Shown here in pieces: positions 19,077-31,261 of a stretch of 64,000 bases of DNA (the first letter of the stretch is position 1; each line of letters begins with the position of its first letter). The notes below the pieces were generated by a model that did not search any database, was not told where the DNA came from, and saw only the letters and a program-made list of their open reading frames with translations. This DNA comes from Clitopilus passeckerianus (Eukaryota; Basidiomycota; Agaricomycetes; Agaricales; Entolomataceae): the NCBI GenBank assembly GCA_944990035.1, contig CALYLX010000105.1, positions 62,001-126,000 of the forward strand, given 5' to 3'. A program made the position numbers and the translations under genes.

Positions 19077-21736
19077 GTAACATCTGATTTCAGGGCGCCT
19101 GCATTGACAGATCCACCTGCAATGGGTCGAGAAAGCTTGTTTTCCCCACTCTTGACGATGAAAGTGGCGAGCTGAAGACCGTCAAGGTTGGCAGTATCTG
19201 AAAAATTCTTGAATTAAACACTGAGTAACAACACGGAACATTTGAAAGCCACCTGTGCTATTCATTCCATAATATGTAGCATTGAGGGTATGAGTGTCAA
19301 TTGTCAGAGTGTAAAAGCCACGGTAGGAGCCTTCGCTCCATTGCAACTCTGGGTTGACGCTCACGAGCTGGCGAGAAATAACATCGGCAGCTGCTGGGCT
19401 GATTCCCGACCCAAAAGAGGATTTCGAAGTGACAGCAGTGCCGGCGAATTCAACTGCCAACGCGCCGTTTCCGGTCGCTGGGTCAAACCTGTATGTGCAA
19501 GCGTTTAGAAAGAGAGGCATGTTCAAGTAGAGCTCCGATTCACGTAGTTGAGTTTATCTCTGGTGGTCACAGATGAGGCTTCGTAATTCGTTTTGCACAT
19601 AGGAAGGTCAAACTCACGAACAAGCTCCGACACCCAGTTTGCGTGGCTGTCGCCAGCGAGAATTATGGCGTTGTTAATATTGTTCTCGCTGATATGGTCG
19701 AGGACCCGTCCACGGTTGGCTCGATAACCTGACCAAGCATCCTTGAAGACATGGTTATATTTCAACAGCGAAACCCACTGAATCCGCGGCTTACAAGGTT
19801 GTCTGTATGATTTCCGTCCCTCAGCATCAAAATAGCCTAGGCGGGACTGAAAGGGCCTACATGATCCACTGCTCTGGTTTAGATTGCTGAAAACAATTTG
19901 CTGCCCGATGATACGCCATACGGCCTCGCGGCTCTGGGAAGCAGAGAGCGTTTCAAAGAGCCCTTTACTCCAAGATGAGTTTGCGATCTGCCGAAACATG
20001 AAGGCTGCTTACATTGCTCCTGCTTTGCCCCCATGAGGGAACGTCCGTCAAAGTCAGCGACAGAGGCGACAACTACAAAATTTTTCAGGAATAGGAAGCA
20101 GGAAATATACAGATCTAATCTCACATTCTGTAGAGTTCGATCGACTTTCAGATTATATGAATGTCAAAAAGCATTTGCGGCGTCATACCTTTGTTGTAAT
20201 AGACCTAAACGACATTGGTGTCTTGTTCGCACCGAAAAAAGGATGTAACTCACATCGGTCAGGTCTCTGTCGTACTGGCGTGTATCCAGCATTGTTAAGT
20301 CTATGAGCTTTCCTATCGGGAAGTTTCTCCAAATGCGAAGCTGGTCATCCGGATCGACCACTCGAATTGGCATCCATTCATGGTAAGCCCTAACAGCGGC
20401 GAGCTTCCGATCCGTGAAACATGCTCCAGAGGGAGAAAACGAGCAACCGATAGCGGTATCGTTTGAATCGGCGGTTCCAGCTTTCCAGGCGTTGTCGGCG
20501 ACTTCATGATCATCCTGCAGCAGGTCATGTCATTAAATGTCGTTGTTGAGATCCCAGATACTCACCCAGACCGTAATCCAAGGAGCGTACTGATGAGCCA
20601 GGGCGAGGCTCGCATCAGTCCTATATTGGTTCAGCCTAAGCCTGTAGTCTGCGATAGTGGCAAGTTCACGACCAAGGACTTTGCGGCCGATTTTGGCACC
20701 ATTGCCCAGTGATTCATATATCTGAAAGAGTTTGAGTGGCTTCAATGGAGGGAATGGATTGGAAACCCACGTAGTCGCCCAGGTGAACGAAAATATCGGC
20801 CTGAGTTTTGTTCACTGCATAACCGTACGCATTGAACCAGCCTGCTTGGAACTGCGAGCAGGAGAAAACGGCCAAAGTCAAGGGTTTGCCGCCGTTGACA
20901 CTTGTAGCAGGCGCTAATATGAACGAATGGGTTTCTTTTTACCCTCGTAATGAACAGAGCACTTACTATCAAGGCTAGCTATAGTTCTAGTTCTGCCAAT
21001 TGGGCTAACGCTGTCGGGGTTTGTGCAGTCTGAGAACTGATAGAAATAGGCGGTATCGGGCTCGAGGTTCTTCGCTTCGACTTTGAACGTAAAGTCGACA
21101 TCGTAGCTCGTGAAAGCTTCTCCAGAGTCCGTAGGTTGTCCGGACAAATCTTGTGCAGTCGAAACCTTATAGGAAACACAGACTGGTACACTTTGATCAG
21201 GTAGGGATGATGAGCCTGAAGGAGAGACCGCGACAGCGCGAGTCCAGAGGATGATCGAGTTATCAAAGGGATCACCCTTATGCTTGAGTCAGAAAAAGAA
21301 GCTCTCATAAAAGCGGCATATATTTGCTTACACTTGCAACCGAGTGAGTGAAGTTCACCCCTCCAGTCCAGACAAAGGGTGCCTACCGACGAATATACGT
21401 CAGCACAGTGTTTTACAGGTGTCAGAGGCAGGAGAAAGTTCATACATTGCCCGTGTGAGATGTATAAAATCCTGGATATGATTCATCCTTGAATTTAGTT
21501 GCATCCGTAACCTGTCTGCGGGCGAGTATAGATTCAAAACTTCGACGCTGAAGGCTATTTGTATCATGCGCAAGCTGTGTGGACCACAGTCAGGATGGGC
21601 AAGAGGTAAAAATGATTGTCGCCCTCACTTTGATGTCTTTTGCAAAGGGTGAGCCGTATGCCAGGTTTCTATCAAACAGTTGTGTAGCATGAGTGCCAGC
21701 AAAGATACATGAGCACAGAAGGAGCTTGAGGGCCAT
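19077..21736 (-). CDS. Secreted PhoD-type alkaline phosphatase/phosphodiesterase
   Basis: Many small exons. The protein opens with a signal peptide (MALKLLLCSCIFAGTHA) followed by TQLFDRNLAYGSP. The metallophosphatase core shows ADIFVHLGDYVYESLG (Asp and Tyr metal ligands), WITVWDDHEVADNAW, MLDTRQYDRDLT and AGDSHANWVSEL (the C-terminal metal-binding block). PhoD enzymes are Fe/Ca-dependent phosphodiesterase-phosphomonoesterases acting outside the cell on phosphate esters, consistent with phosphate scavenging. The C-terminal exon splices after GMNST to give DTANLDGLQLATFIVKSG and stops at 19077. Exact borders of several of the short exons were not all resolved. Confidence 0.85.
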
Positions 21737-22667
21737 CTTTCCGATCTAGGAGAGGCTACCAAAGGATCCCATCTAACTTTTGAGCTTCTTATGCGGTTCA
21801 GGCCAGGTAGGCTTTCCTCACATATCACCCATGCTTCTCGCACCATGCTATTCAAGACGCACGTTTGCGGGTTACGAAAGGCCAGCAACGTCATAATGAC
21901 CGTTTTTCAGAGGAGGTTTGGTCGTCATGTACCTCATTTTCTTGTTCCGCCACAACCAACAGAAGACGATCAAGGGAGCTCAGTCCTTCGCTATCTTGTC
22001 ATATGCCTATTATGTGCAAGGATATTGCTTAAGGCAGAGCTTAAACAGTTTCTTTTCGCTGGAGGTGGAGAGTGTGAGGATCACCCCATCGAAGCGATCC
22101 TTATCAAGAAGCCAGACTGAATGATACTGCCTGTATCTCGAAAAGTTCCGAAGGACTTCCATGATCTGCCATAACTTTGATGAGAGAAGAGAAGAAGATC
22201 TCAACGCAAAATTTTTGGTACAATATCAGCGAGCGAGCGGAAGACCGAAGTTTGAAAGAGCACACGACCATCATGGTGGATGCAGTGGAACGTGCGTTGG
22301 TCCTTCTCCCAACCAATGATCATCCGACAATTCGTCACGAAGAACCTCAGGAAAGGAAGAGCTCGCCATACAGATACACCGAGAGGGGGGCAATCATTTC
22401 AAGATTTAGCAGCCTAGCTTCTTCTCCCGCATTCTTAGTTTATTGACAACTTCATATTAAATTCAGCGAAATTATCCGTTCCATCATTCAATATGTACTA
22501 TGGACATCAGTGACTGGGTATATATTAGTGAGTATACGCTAATTTTTGTCCGTGGTCTAACAAGACTCTCTATGACACCTAAACGACTGATTGGCGTTTG
22601 TTTACTCGATGGAACTGAAAGGTTTCTCGGTTAGAATAAAGTCAAACATGATAAACGAAGTCGCAAC
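21737..22667. other. Intergenic region, no gene recognised
   Basis: Lies upstream of the PhoD-type gene (promoter side) and downstream of the methyltransferase stop. Open frames of up to 109 codons overlap on both strands and resemble nothing known. I see no repeat or RNA gene. Confidence 0.35.
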
Positions 22668-24378
22668 TTACATTACGGGGTTCTCCGGGTTAACGTGAAT
22701 GCTCCTGTGCTTGGGAACAGCGTTGATACGGTGGTAGGCGTTCAAGTTCTTGTGGAGGGTGAACTGGAAGACGGAAGCGCTGCCTTGTCTCGAGATGATG
22801 GTGCTGTAAGCCAAGAAGAAGACCCAGACCCTGTACCATCTCTCGCCATAGGCAACGATGATCTTGTCCTTGTTGGAGACCCAGTTTTTGTACCAGTGGT
22901 AGATAGTGGCAGAGTAGTGAACACCGAGAACGTCAATGTTCCTAACTTCGAAACCAGCACCTTCCAACTAAAAAGAACTATGAGCACAGGATACAATAGT
23001 ACATGCGAGACGACAAACCTTGTTGACGACCCAACCGAGCGAGCAGCTAGCATCGGCACCGGGGAAGACATACTTGTTCATGAACAATCCCCAAATGAGG
23101 TCCTCAAATTGCCAAGACGGGCGGATACCAGCAACCTGGAAGACGAAGATACCATCATCATCGAGAAGGTCGTAGACCTGGCTGAGGAATTGAGAGTAGC
23201 GACGGATACCGACATGCTAAAACTTTGGTAAGCGGGATTCAAGACCAAGTAGTTGAAATCAGATTCACCTCAGCCATCTCCAAGCTGACAATCTTAGTGA
23301 ATGCGCCCTTGGAGTTTGGAATGTCACGGTAGTCGGAGCACATAATGCGGGCCTTGTCTGGGTTAACCTAAAACGCGGCGGTGAGTTAAACGCGTTCGAG
23401 ATGAGCCCAATCCTCAAGGTACTTACGCCGTTCTTCGCAATCCTATCATTGCCGAACTTGGTTTGGTTCTTGGCAAGGGTGACACCGGTCGCGTCGCATC
23501 CGTAGTTCTTAGCGGCAAAGGCAACAAGAGTTCCCCAACCACAGCCAATGTCGAGCAGCTTGTCTTCGGGCTTTAGGTCCAACTTCTCGCAGACAATGGA
23601 GAGCTTGTTGTCCTGGAGGGTCTCAAGGGATTGTTCGACAGTGTTGTCAGTGACGACACCGGAGGTGTAGATCATGCGTGGGCCAAGGAACCAGCCGTAG
23701 AAGTCATCACCTCCTGTAAGGGATAGTCAATAACGCGAATCGGGAAATGCATAAATGCCACGTACGGTCATAATGGTCACGAACTTGGTCCTGGTCCTGG
23801 TCGCGAGAGTGGGAGATGACATCGGGAATGAGAACGGTGAAGACATATTTGAAGAGCTCCATGGTGAAGGTCATGGCAGCCCAGTCGTGACGTTGTTCCA
23901 TAATGTCAAGGACATCACCTTAATGACAATTTGTGAGCAAGGGGACATGGCTCTGAATGGGTGAATACATACCGTTAAACTCAATCTTGCCCTCAAAGTA
24001 AGCGTCGTGGAAGACCTGCATGGGAATCTTCTCCCTGCCATGGTACTTGGCCTTGAGTTCGGGGTCCTTAATAGTGATGTAGGTCTCGATGTCCTTTCCA
24101 GGCAAGACCACCTTCTCGTTTCTCCTACCACCGTAGTGAGAAATGAGAGTCCAGTACCCAACAGTGGTGGGTACACCGGTAAGCACCAGTAGGAAGAGGT
24201 AAGTCTTCAGTCCGCCACGTGAAACGACAGGGAGCATCCGCTTCAGAATGTAGGGAACGGCGAGGACAGCAACAGCGAGGTGGGCATTGTTGAATGCGCC
24301 ATTGCCCTCGGCGAGGCCGACGACGGGCGCGTTTTTAATAGCTGGAGAGCTCGACGACCGTACAGTAGTGGAGGACAT
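22668..24378 (-). CDS. Sphingolipid C9-methyltransferase
   Basis: The N-terminus (MSSTTVRSSSSPAIK) is followed by two membrane segments (AHLAVAVLAVPYILKRM and GGLKTYLFLLVLTGVPTTVG), then KIEFNGDVLDIMEQRHDWA. The methyltransferase domain, of the cyclopropane-fatty-acid-synthase fold, has KLLDIGCGWGTLVAFAAKNY as SAM motif I, GVTLAKNQTKF, IVSLEMAEHVG and VFQVAGIRPSWQFEDLIWG. Fungal members add the C9 methyl group to the sphingoid base of glucosylceramide in the ER membrane. There are several short introns. The start at 24378 gives a short Ser-rich head before the first membrane segment. The terminal VNPENPVM then TAA sits next to a possible extra donor (GTAATG), so the last residues are uncertain. 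Confidence 0.88.
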
Positions 24379-24511
24379 GAGGACTTGGTAACTGTTAGAA
24401 CCGTATTGACGCGACTTTTTCTGAATTTTAAGGTGGTGACACGAAGGCTGTTTGTGTTTGATTGTCACTAGCGCAAAAAAAGGTAATTGATGGCGCATGT
24501 AATGAGGGTGC

Positions 24512-24520
24512 AAAAAAAAA
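24512..24520 (-). terminator. Pol III terminator of tRNA-Val(AAC)
   Basis: A run of nine T on the minus strand begins two bases past the discriminator base of the tRNA gene. Confidence 0.8.
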
Positions 24521-24521
24521 C

Positions 24522-24595
24522 TGAGTCGACCCAGGCTCGAACTGAGGACCTTCTGTGTGTTAGACAGATGCGATAACCAACTACGCCATCGACCC
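24522..24595 (-). tRNA. tRNA-Val (anticodon AAC)
   Basis: Cloverleaf folded by hand: acceptor GGGTCGA pairs with TCGACTC (one G-U), a D arm with AGTTGGTTA, anticodon stem TCTGT/ACAGA with loop CTAACAC (anticodon AAC, valine), T arm CTCAG-TTCGAGC-CTGGG, and discriminator A. It has no intron and is followed by a T run. It lies in the short gap between the methyltransferase and YIF1. Confidence 0.93.
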
Positions 24596-24727
24596 TGTAC
24601 ATCTGTTGCCCGCCAAGCATCCCTGTTCGCTACACGTCTTCCACGCAGTGACACGCGAAAGTAATAGAACGCCACTTGACACGTCCTCTCACTTGCAGCA
24701 CCCTCGTCCGCTCACCGTTCCCTCGTC

Positions 24728-25949
24728 ATGCAATCCCATTCCCCGCCGCCTCTGCGCCATCCAGTGCCAACGCACCCGACATATATACCAGAGCCGCCTC
24801 CAACCCCCAACTCACCTCAGGGATACCAGCGTTACACATCCAGCCCCACTCCACCAATCCCTCAAAACCCGTACCAGCAACCTCCTCATCAGGTTCCCGC
24901 GTATACCTCTCCATTCCAACACTCTCAACCAGGCTATGGGCAGCCTCATCAACAGTCCCAGCAGCAGCAGCAACAACAACAACAACACCCGCATCAGCCT
25001 CCCATGCCAGATTTCGCTGCATGGGGTATGAACGATGCAACCGCACAATTCGGCATGCAGTTGGGTCAGAGTGCAGTTGCCGCTGGGCAAGACTATGTAC
25101 AGCGCAACTTTGGAACGATTTTCCCTTCCACGACGCTCAAGCATCACTTCGACGTGTCCAATACCTACGTCATTAACAAAATCAAGTTGGTCTTGTTCCC
25201 TTGGCTGCATAAACCTTGGGCCCGTAAAGTCAAGAGAGCAGAGCAAGGGCAGGTTGCGGAATGGCAGAGTCCAAGGGATGACCTCAACAGCCCCGATCTC
25301 TATATTCCCGTCATGGCTATCGTCACGTATATTCTTCTCTGCGCTTGGCATGCTGGTTTCCAGAACAAATTCCACACCAGGGTACGTACTTGTCGTGTTC
25401 AATTCATTTAGTTTTTCTGATAAACTGGGAAGGTTCTCGGTGACTCTGCGTCTCGTGCAATAGTGGTTCTTCTACTGGACTTTGCGTTCGTCAAACTGGG
25501 GTGTTATATTCTCAACGTCCAGAGCTCCAGTCAAGTTGCAGACATCGTATCATACGGAGGTTATAAATTCGTTGGGTTCGTTCATCTTTCTTCATGCGCT
25601 TCGAGCTGTCGCCAATACTGATTCTGTCTGGTTAGAGTGATTTTCGCGTTGACCGCCACCTTGATGAGGCTACAACCGTTCCTCCAGACAGTTGCATTCC
25701 TCTATGCCTTCTTCGCTAACGCATTCTTCTTGGTATGTCCCTAGCCATTCAAATGCTCTTACAATCGCTAAGATGCTTCTTTGCTATCAGCTTCGGTCAC
25801 TCCGTTCCGTCATCTTACCTGATACTCATGCCACTCCCTCCGCGACGACTGCCAATACGAATCACTCTGCTCGTCGCCGACGTATCGCATTCTTGTTCAT
25901 GGTAGCCGTCTCCCAGATTCTTTACATGGGTCTGCTGGTTCGTATATGA
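24728..25949 (+). CDS. YIF1: YIF1-family ER-Golgi membrane protein
   Basis: Four exons. The first 80 or so residues are Pro/Gln-rich with a run of nine glutamines. The conserved Yif1 domain follows: QFGMQLGQSAVAAGQDYVQRN, LKHHFDVSNTYVINKIKLVLFP, RDDLNSPDLYIPVMAIVTYI. Several membrane segments then end at FLFMVAVSQILYMGLLVRI. Yif1 partners Yip1 and Rab GTPases in ER-to-Golgi vesicle traffic. Splices checked in frame are HTR to VLGDSA, KFVG to VIFAL, and FFL to LRSLRS. It is flanked on both sides by tRNA-Val genes. Confidence 0.92.
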
Positions 25950-26161
25950 TAACCTGGAGCAGGAGAGAAAGGGGAAGCTTGTGGCGCACAGGTGGAAGAG
26001 GCGTGAAACGGTGTCATATATACTTTGTGGTCGCTATGCCGATCTCCTTTATACTTAATGATAACGGCCACCTAATGAATGTTAGACGAATTAATTTGAG
26101 GAGGCTACAAGCCCATTGAACGCGCCGCTCCCTGGCAGTACGGCATGAATTTGAGCAACGC

Positions 26162-26244
26162 GGTTCGGTGGTGTAGTTGGTTATCACGTCTGTCTCACAT
26201 TCAATGTGCACAGGAGGTCCTCAGTTCGAGCCTGGGCCGAACCA
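26162..26244 (+). tRNA. tRNA-Val (anticodon CAC) with a 9-nt intron
   Basis: Acceptor GGTTCGG pairs perfectly with CCGAACC; discriminator A. The D arm has AGTTGGTTA, and the T arm is identical to that of the tRNA-Val at 24522. The anticodon stem TCTGT/ACAGG encloses 16 nt. Removing TTCAATGTG after position 37 leaves the normal 7-base loop CTCACAC with anticodon CAC. The intron position is the canonical one. Terminator TTTTT at 26248-26252. Confidence 0.9.
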
Positions 26245-26247
26245 CAC

Positions 26248-26252
26248 TTTTT
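26248..26252 (+). terminator. Pol III terminator of tRNA-Val(CAC)
   Basis: Five T starting four bases after the discriminator base. Confidence 0.7.
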
Positions 26253-26477
26253 ACCCTTCCCTCCGCCTTCTCTACCTTCCTTAGCCAATTTATATAGCTT
26301 TTAAACATCGTTTTGAGGGACTTACTGCAACCAATTCGGTGTGAAAGATGCTTTACGCCCTGCCCTGGATCAAGTGGTCGCGCTTGGGTTTCCATTTTGG
26401 ATTATCACCTCAGCGAGCGACCGCGATCAACCCGTTCACTTCGACATCTATCTCTTCCTCCGCAGTGAGCGTACACG

Positions 26478-28215
26478 ATGGCCAGTCTCATAGCCATTCT
26501 CGACCTCAAAGGCAAACCACTCATTCAGCGCTCGTACCGAGACGATGTTCCGCCGTCATGCATTGAACGATTCCTACCATTAGTACTTGATATCGAGGAA
26601 GAAGGACAGCAAGTTACGCCGTGTTTCTCCAGCCAGGGAATAAACTACATGCATATAAGGCATTCGAACTTGTATCGTAAGCTAATCGTCCCGATACTTC
26701 TACCTGTTCTGACCAAGTTCTATTTCCCGGTTGCCCTCTATCAATGTCATGATTCATTGCATTGACGCGTTCTGCAGTTCTCGCATTGTCAAAACGCAAC
26801 ACTAACGCGGCCGAAGTCATCATATTCCTGCATCGTCTGACCCAGGTGCTCATAGAATACTTCAAAGAACTCGAGGAGGAGAGCATACGCGACAACTTTG
26901 TGATTATCTATGAGCTTATGGACGAGATGATGGACTTCGGATTCCCCCAGACAACAGAGAGTAAAATCCTGCAGGAGTACGTTTCCAGTTCCCGAGATAC
27001 AACAAGAAAATCTCACTGACATTGACTAGGTATATCACGCAGGAGTCGCATAAACTCGAAATCCAAGTACGACCGCCCATGGCTGTCACAAATGCCGTCT
27101 CGTGGAGAACAGAGGGCATCAGATATCGCAAGAACGAGGTCTTCTTGGATGTAATAGAGAGCGTCAACATGCTGGTACGTCCGCGATTGTGATCATGCCG
27201 GAGGTGCAAGCTTGACATTCATGCTGTCCAGGTCAACTCGAACGGCAACGTTGTACGCTCGGAGATCTTGGGCGCAGTCAAGATGAAGTGCTATCTCTCT
27301 GGGATGCCTGAACTCCGGCTAGGTCTGAATGACAAAGTCATGTTTGAAACAACCGGCCGAAGTACGTGCACTTTACCCTCCTTCCCAGAATCGATTTCTC
27401 ACATCTAAACACCTAGCTGCTCGAGGAAAAGCCATCGAGATGGAAGATGTCAAATTCCACCAATGTGTTCGTCTCAGTCGGTTCGAGAACGACCGGACCA
27501 TCTCCTTCATTCCACCCGATGGGGAGTTCGAACTCATGTCCTACCGCCTCTCCACACCTGTGAAGCCCTTGATCTGGGTTGAAGCAGCTGTTGAAAGCCA
27601 CAAAGGTAGCAGAGTGGAATATGTCGTCAAGGTGAAGGCTCAATTCAAGAGAAGAAGTACCGCCAACAACGTCGAAATCTACGTGCCTGTGCCCGACGAT
27701 GCGGATAGTCCGAAGTTTAGGGTAATGCATTTGATCTTCCTTGCTGGTGGTACTTTCCCTCTAACCTTATTTCAGGCATCTACAGGAACCGTTCAATACG
27801 CGCCTGACAAGGCTGCCTTTGTCTGGAAGATAAAACAGCTTGGAGGAAGCCGCGAGTTCCTCATGAGAGCGCACTTTGGTCTTCCCAGCGTCAGATCGGG
27901 TATGCCTCTTGTATGCCTCCCCCACACCTCTTGCTCATTCTCATCCCGTAGAAACCGAGATGGACAAACGAGCACCCATCACGGTTCGCTTTGAAATTCC
28001 ATATTTCACTGTCTCTGGTATCCAAGTTCGGTATCTCAAAATCGTGGAGAAAAGTGGATACCAAGCTCTGCCTTGGGTGAGATACATCACGCAAAACGGC
28101 GACGACTACAGGTATGTGCTATTGGATATAACATCAGCCTAAACGCTCACACCTCGAGTACAGTCTGCGGACGGCGCTGGAGAAAGGCAGCGCGCCTATA
28201 ATGCCGTCTATGTAA
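26478..28215 (+). CDS. APM1: AP-1 clathrin adaptor mu subunit
   Basis: Opens MASLIAILDLKGKPLIQRSY with an N-terminal longin-like domain (LTQVLIEYFKELEEESIRDN, FVIIYELMDEMMDFGFPQTT), then SWRTEGIRYRKNEVFLDVIE and the C-terminal mu homology domain (SISFIPPDGEFELMSYR-type block, VEYVVKVKAQFKRRS, ITVRFEIPYFTVSGIQVRYL). The end KSGYQALPWVRYITQNGDDY favours AP-1 over AP-2. The mu subunit binds YxxPhi sorting signals in trans-Golgi/endosome traffic. About eight exons; the first donor sits after HIRHSNLY. Stop TAA at 28213-28215. Its 3' end converges on the MMTAG2-like gene 140 bp away. Confidence 0.95.
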
Positions 28216-28355
28216 TTTGTTCGGCGCAAACACTTCTATACGAATGTACCTACCTTGCTGGACACCTAATTTCAGTTTTTTCGTCTGAAATAGAGCGCAT
28301 TGAAGATGTAGAAAAGTGTGTCATATTGGCATGCCAGAAGACTAGTTTATACGGC

Positions 28356-29186
28356 TTATGAATATCTTAACGGGGTCTCTCGGTCTCTTGTAGCATTGGC
28401 ATCCCATCTCCTTCTATCCCTCTCTCGTTCCCTTTCCATAAGAGCGGCATCATAATCATGTGCTCGACCAGCCTCATCTCGTCCTGGCCGCCGCGGACTT
28501 CGAGAGCGTCGCCTGGAGTGATAGTCGTCATGTCCTCTCCTTGGATATGGAGATGTGGATCTTCGTCTTCTCGGTGACCTTGAACGAGAGTCCCTGGCCC
28601 TGCCGTTCTCCTCACGGAACCTCTCTCGTCTTCCATCATCCTCTGACCCATGTCTCTTCCCATGTTCAGCCCGACGGGCCTCTTTCCGAGCACGCTTCTC
28701 CTCCTTCCGAGCATCTTTCTTTTTCCGTTTCTCCTCCTTCTCTGCGGCTCGCGTTGCACTATCCTTCGTCGTCGATGGTGATCCGCCTTCGGCTTTTGGC
28801 GCACCCTCAGAGGGTTTCTTAGGTTCAAAGCCCCTAGAAGTAAGATGAGACGAATGTCGTGTAACGGGAGGTATGAACAACGTACAGAGCCGCAGACAAG
28901 GCCTCCGCTTCCAATTCTTTCACTTTCCTTATTTCCTCATTCCGTTCATCCTCGTCATCTTTCTTGTCTCGATTATACCAATGAACATCTTTGTTTTTCT
29001 GCCATCTTCCGGTCGGTGCATTAATGGAATGACCTAGATAATGCTACGCGGGTATGAGCATGTGTGAGAGGAAATACCAAACGTGACGAAGTATGTACTG
29101 ACCTCCCTATCTTTGTCTGCAGAGACATCCGTCCATTTGAATTCTGCCTGACCACCTCGAGTACCCCCGCGAACAGGTTCAAACAT
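28356..29186 (-). CDS. MMTAG2-like nuclear protein (C1orf35 family)
   Basis: Three exons. The N-terminal 85 residues form the conserved family domain: MFEPVRGGTRGGQAEFKWTD, DREHYLGHSINAPTGRWQKN, DVHWYNR, ELEAEALSAALGFEPKK. The rest is highly charged: a Lys/Glu/Ala coil, then Arg/Ser repeats (RDSRSRSPRRRRSTSPYPRR) like splicing factors, ending TRDRETPLRYS. The human relative is multiple myeloma tumour-associated protein 2, of unclear function; the RS-like tail suggests a link to RNA processing, which is only inference. Confidence 0.82.
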
Positions 29187-29525
29187 GCTGCGTTTATTCG
29201 CCTATGGTGAGGGTTTGGGAAAGGTTAGTTTGAGCAGCACAGCCACCTTGAACTCTTGACGTTCTTCCCCTGATATTTGCCAGGCTCCTTCAATTTGACA
29301 ATCAAGTTCTCATTGAACACCCTGAACCAATAACTTGACTGTCTCTTGCTTGCGGCTACGTTGTATTTCGAAACACGCGACACACGATGGTATCAGGGAT
29401 TGGTGTGAGATTACTACAGAGTCACCCTGTGTGCTTGTACGAAAAGGACGCGTTCAAATAGTTCATAGGCCAATAGGGACCGTTCAAAGGTTCTGAGGCA
29501 GCAAAAAATACACCTCGTCCTTCTA

Positions 29526-29733
29526 GGGGTCCTGATGAGAAGACCGGGTGACCCACTCTGTTCGGGAATCAGATCTATCCTTCTTAGCTACTCCTGAGCC
29601 CAAGCCCGTTCGATCGCTATCTGCACCGTAGAGCACTAGCGAGTAAGCTAATCATTATCCTGGGCGTCCAAGAAGCTCACCAACTTGAGTTAACAGGCTG
29701 CTTCAAGCCCTGCCATACTTAGAGCGACGAGGC
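29526..29733 (+). repeat. Dispersed repeat copy R2
   Basis: Shares CCTGATGA, CCCACTCTGTTCGGGAATCAG, TTCGATCGCTATCTGCACCG, TCATTATCCTGGGCGTCCAAG and GCTGCTTCAAGCCCTGCC with the other copies. Same orientation as R3 and R4. Confidence 0.7.
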
Positions 29734-30089
29734 TATTTCTGCATCTGTGGGCTTCCCACTTTTTGAATTGTCGTGATTTTCGTCCAGCTCATGGAATCCG
29801 CCAGAGTGATGGGCGATGCCGGGCTCTGTGGATTGGCATAAGGACGTCTTCAACTCATCTAATACATACACAAATTACGACGACAGGTGTTTAGCCCAAA
29901 GGATCCATATACTCGAAGGATCAGTCAACCAATGACAGACATAATACCCACTGACGATGGTTAGGCGGCCGATGTATACTTGTCAGGATACTAGATAGCC
30001 CTGAGGTCGTGAAAGAAGGCACTTAGATAACCCGAACGTCTTGATGCGGCCAAAAGTTGCTGGCTGGGATAAAAAGACATCGCCCTGCT

Positions 30090-30275
30090 GGGATCCTGAT
30101 GAAGAAACCCACTCCTTTCAGGAATCAGATCTTTCATCCTACTCTCCCTACAGAAGGCCGTAGAAATTTCGATCGCTATGTGCACCGAACCTAGTCGTTA
30201 TCCTGGATGTTCAAGAAGTACATCAACTTGAGCTAACAAGCTGCCTCGAGCCTTGCCTGCCTAGGAGTGATAAGG
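30090..30275 (+). repeat. Dispersed repeat copy R3
   Basis: Shares GATCCTGATGAAGAAACCCA, TTTCAGGAATCAGATCTTTC, TCGATCGCTATGTGCACCGA, TCGTTATCCTGGATGTTCAA and AACAAGCTGCCTCGAGCCTT with the other copies. It is shorter because the stretch between the middle word and TCGTTATCC is partly missing. Confidence 0.7.
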
Positions 30276-31062
30276 GCGTTATCTGAAAAATATTGTTCAC
30301 TGTTGGTGTTGGTGGCGCTTACTGTTCCCCGTTTGGTTGAGTTCACGGAACTGGCCGTTACGGAACTCTAACACTGATGTGTGAGATGCTCGCCGAAACT
30401 ATCCTTGCTGCTTGACGACAACCTCCAGTCCCAATGAGCTTGCATGACTTATGCCCACCAGAGCTCTGACAGCATCGAGTCAACCTTCAAACGTGACTGA
30501 ACGGTAGGTCTCAGACTGGACCCATGTACATGGAGGTCTTCGCAGGGTCAATCGGTTGCCTATTCCTCGAGCTTCAGGCTGGACCTTCGCCCAACTCAGT
30601 CAATGTTTTGACATCCGACGCTAGCAAACTTGTTGGAGTGTCACCAACCCACGTATATACCGAAGGCTAGAGCTTATGATAGGGGTTCGTCGACTTGTAT
30701 AGAAACCCCCTGCTACGTAGCAGCTTTTACTCGGTCGGCTGCCTATGGTATCAGCGAATATCCCTGCTCGATCTTAGAGATCTCAAGTATACGCTAGGGA
30801 ATAAAACTTCCTCACTACTTGTTGAACATATCCCTCTGTGACTATCATGCACGTTAGCTATAGAGCCAAGCCAACGAACCCGCAACCTTGTTAATGCTAC
30901 GACCTCAGAACTTGATGAGGTCATTTTGCAGATTCTTCCGTAGCTGGAGAGGCTTCGGCCGGAGGCATAGCGGTTGAGAGGCTCACACAGGCGTCACCCA
31001 AAGTAAAAGAAAAGCACAGAAGGGGATCTCCAGGATCGCCAATACCGTCTTGTCCTACCGGA

Positions 31063-31261
31063 GGGGCCCTGATGAAGAGACCCACTCTGTTCGGGGATCA
31101 GATCTGCCATATCTAAATACTCCTAAGCCTATGCACATTCGATCGCTACATGCACCGAAGACACCAGCGAGTCAGGTAGTCATTATCCTGGGCGTTCACG
31201 AAGCACATCAACTTGGACGACAAGCTGCTTCAAGCCTTGTCCTACTAAGAGTGACGGGACG
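31063..31261 (+). repeat. Dispersed repeat copy R4
   Basis: Shares CCCTGATGAAGAGACCCACT, TTCGGGGATCAGATCTGCCA, TCGATCGCTACATGCACCGA, TCATTATCCTGGGCGTTCAC and AAGCTGCTTCAAGCCTTGTC with the other copies. Confidence 0.7.

Noticed and set aside
21791..22446. Frames of 68-109 codons on both strands
   Set aside because: Overlap each other, have no recognisable domain or splice pattern, and lie between well-defined genes.
24950..24990. CAG/CAA tract in YIF1 as a microsatellite locus
   Set aside because: It codes for a glutamine run in a Pro/Gln-rich head, common in fungal proteins and without sign of instability in one sequence.
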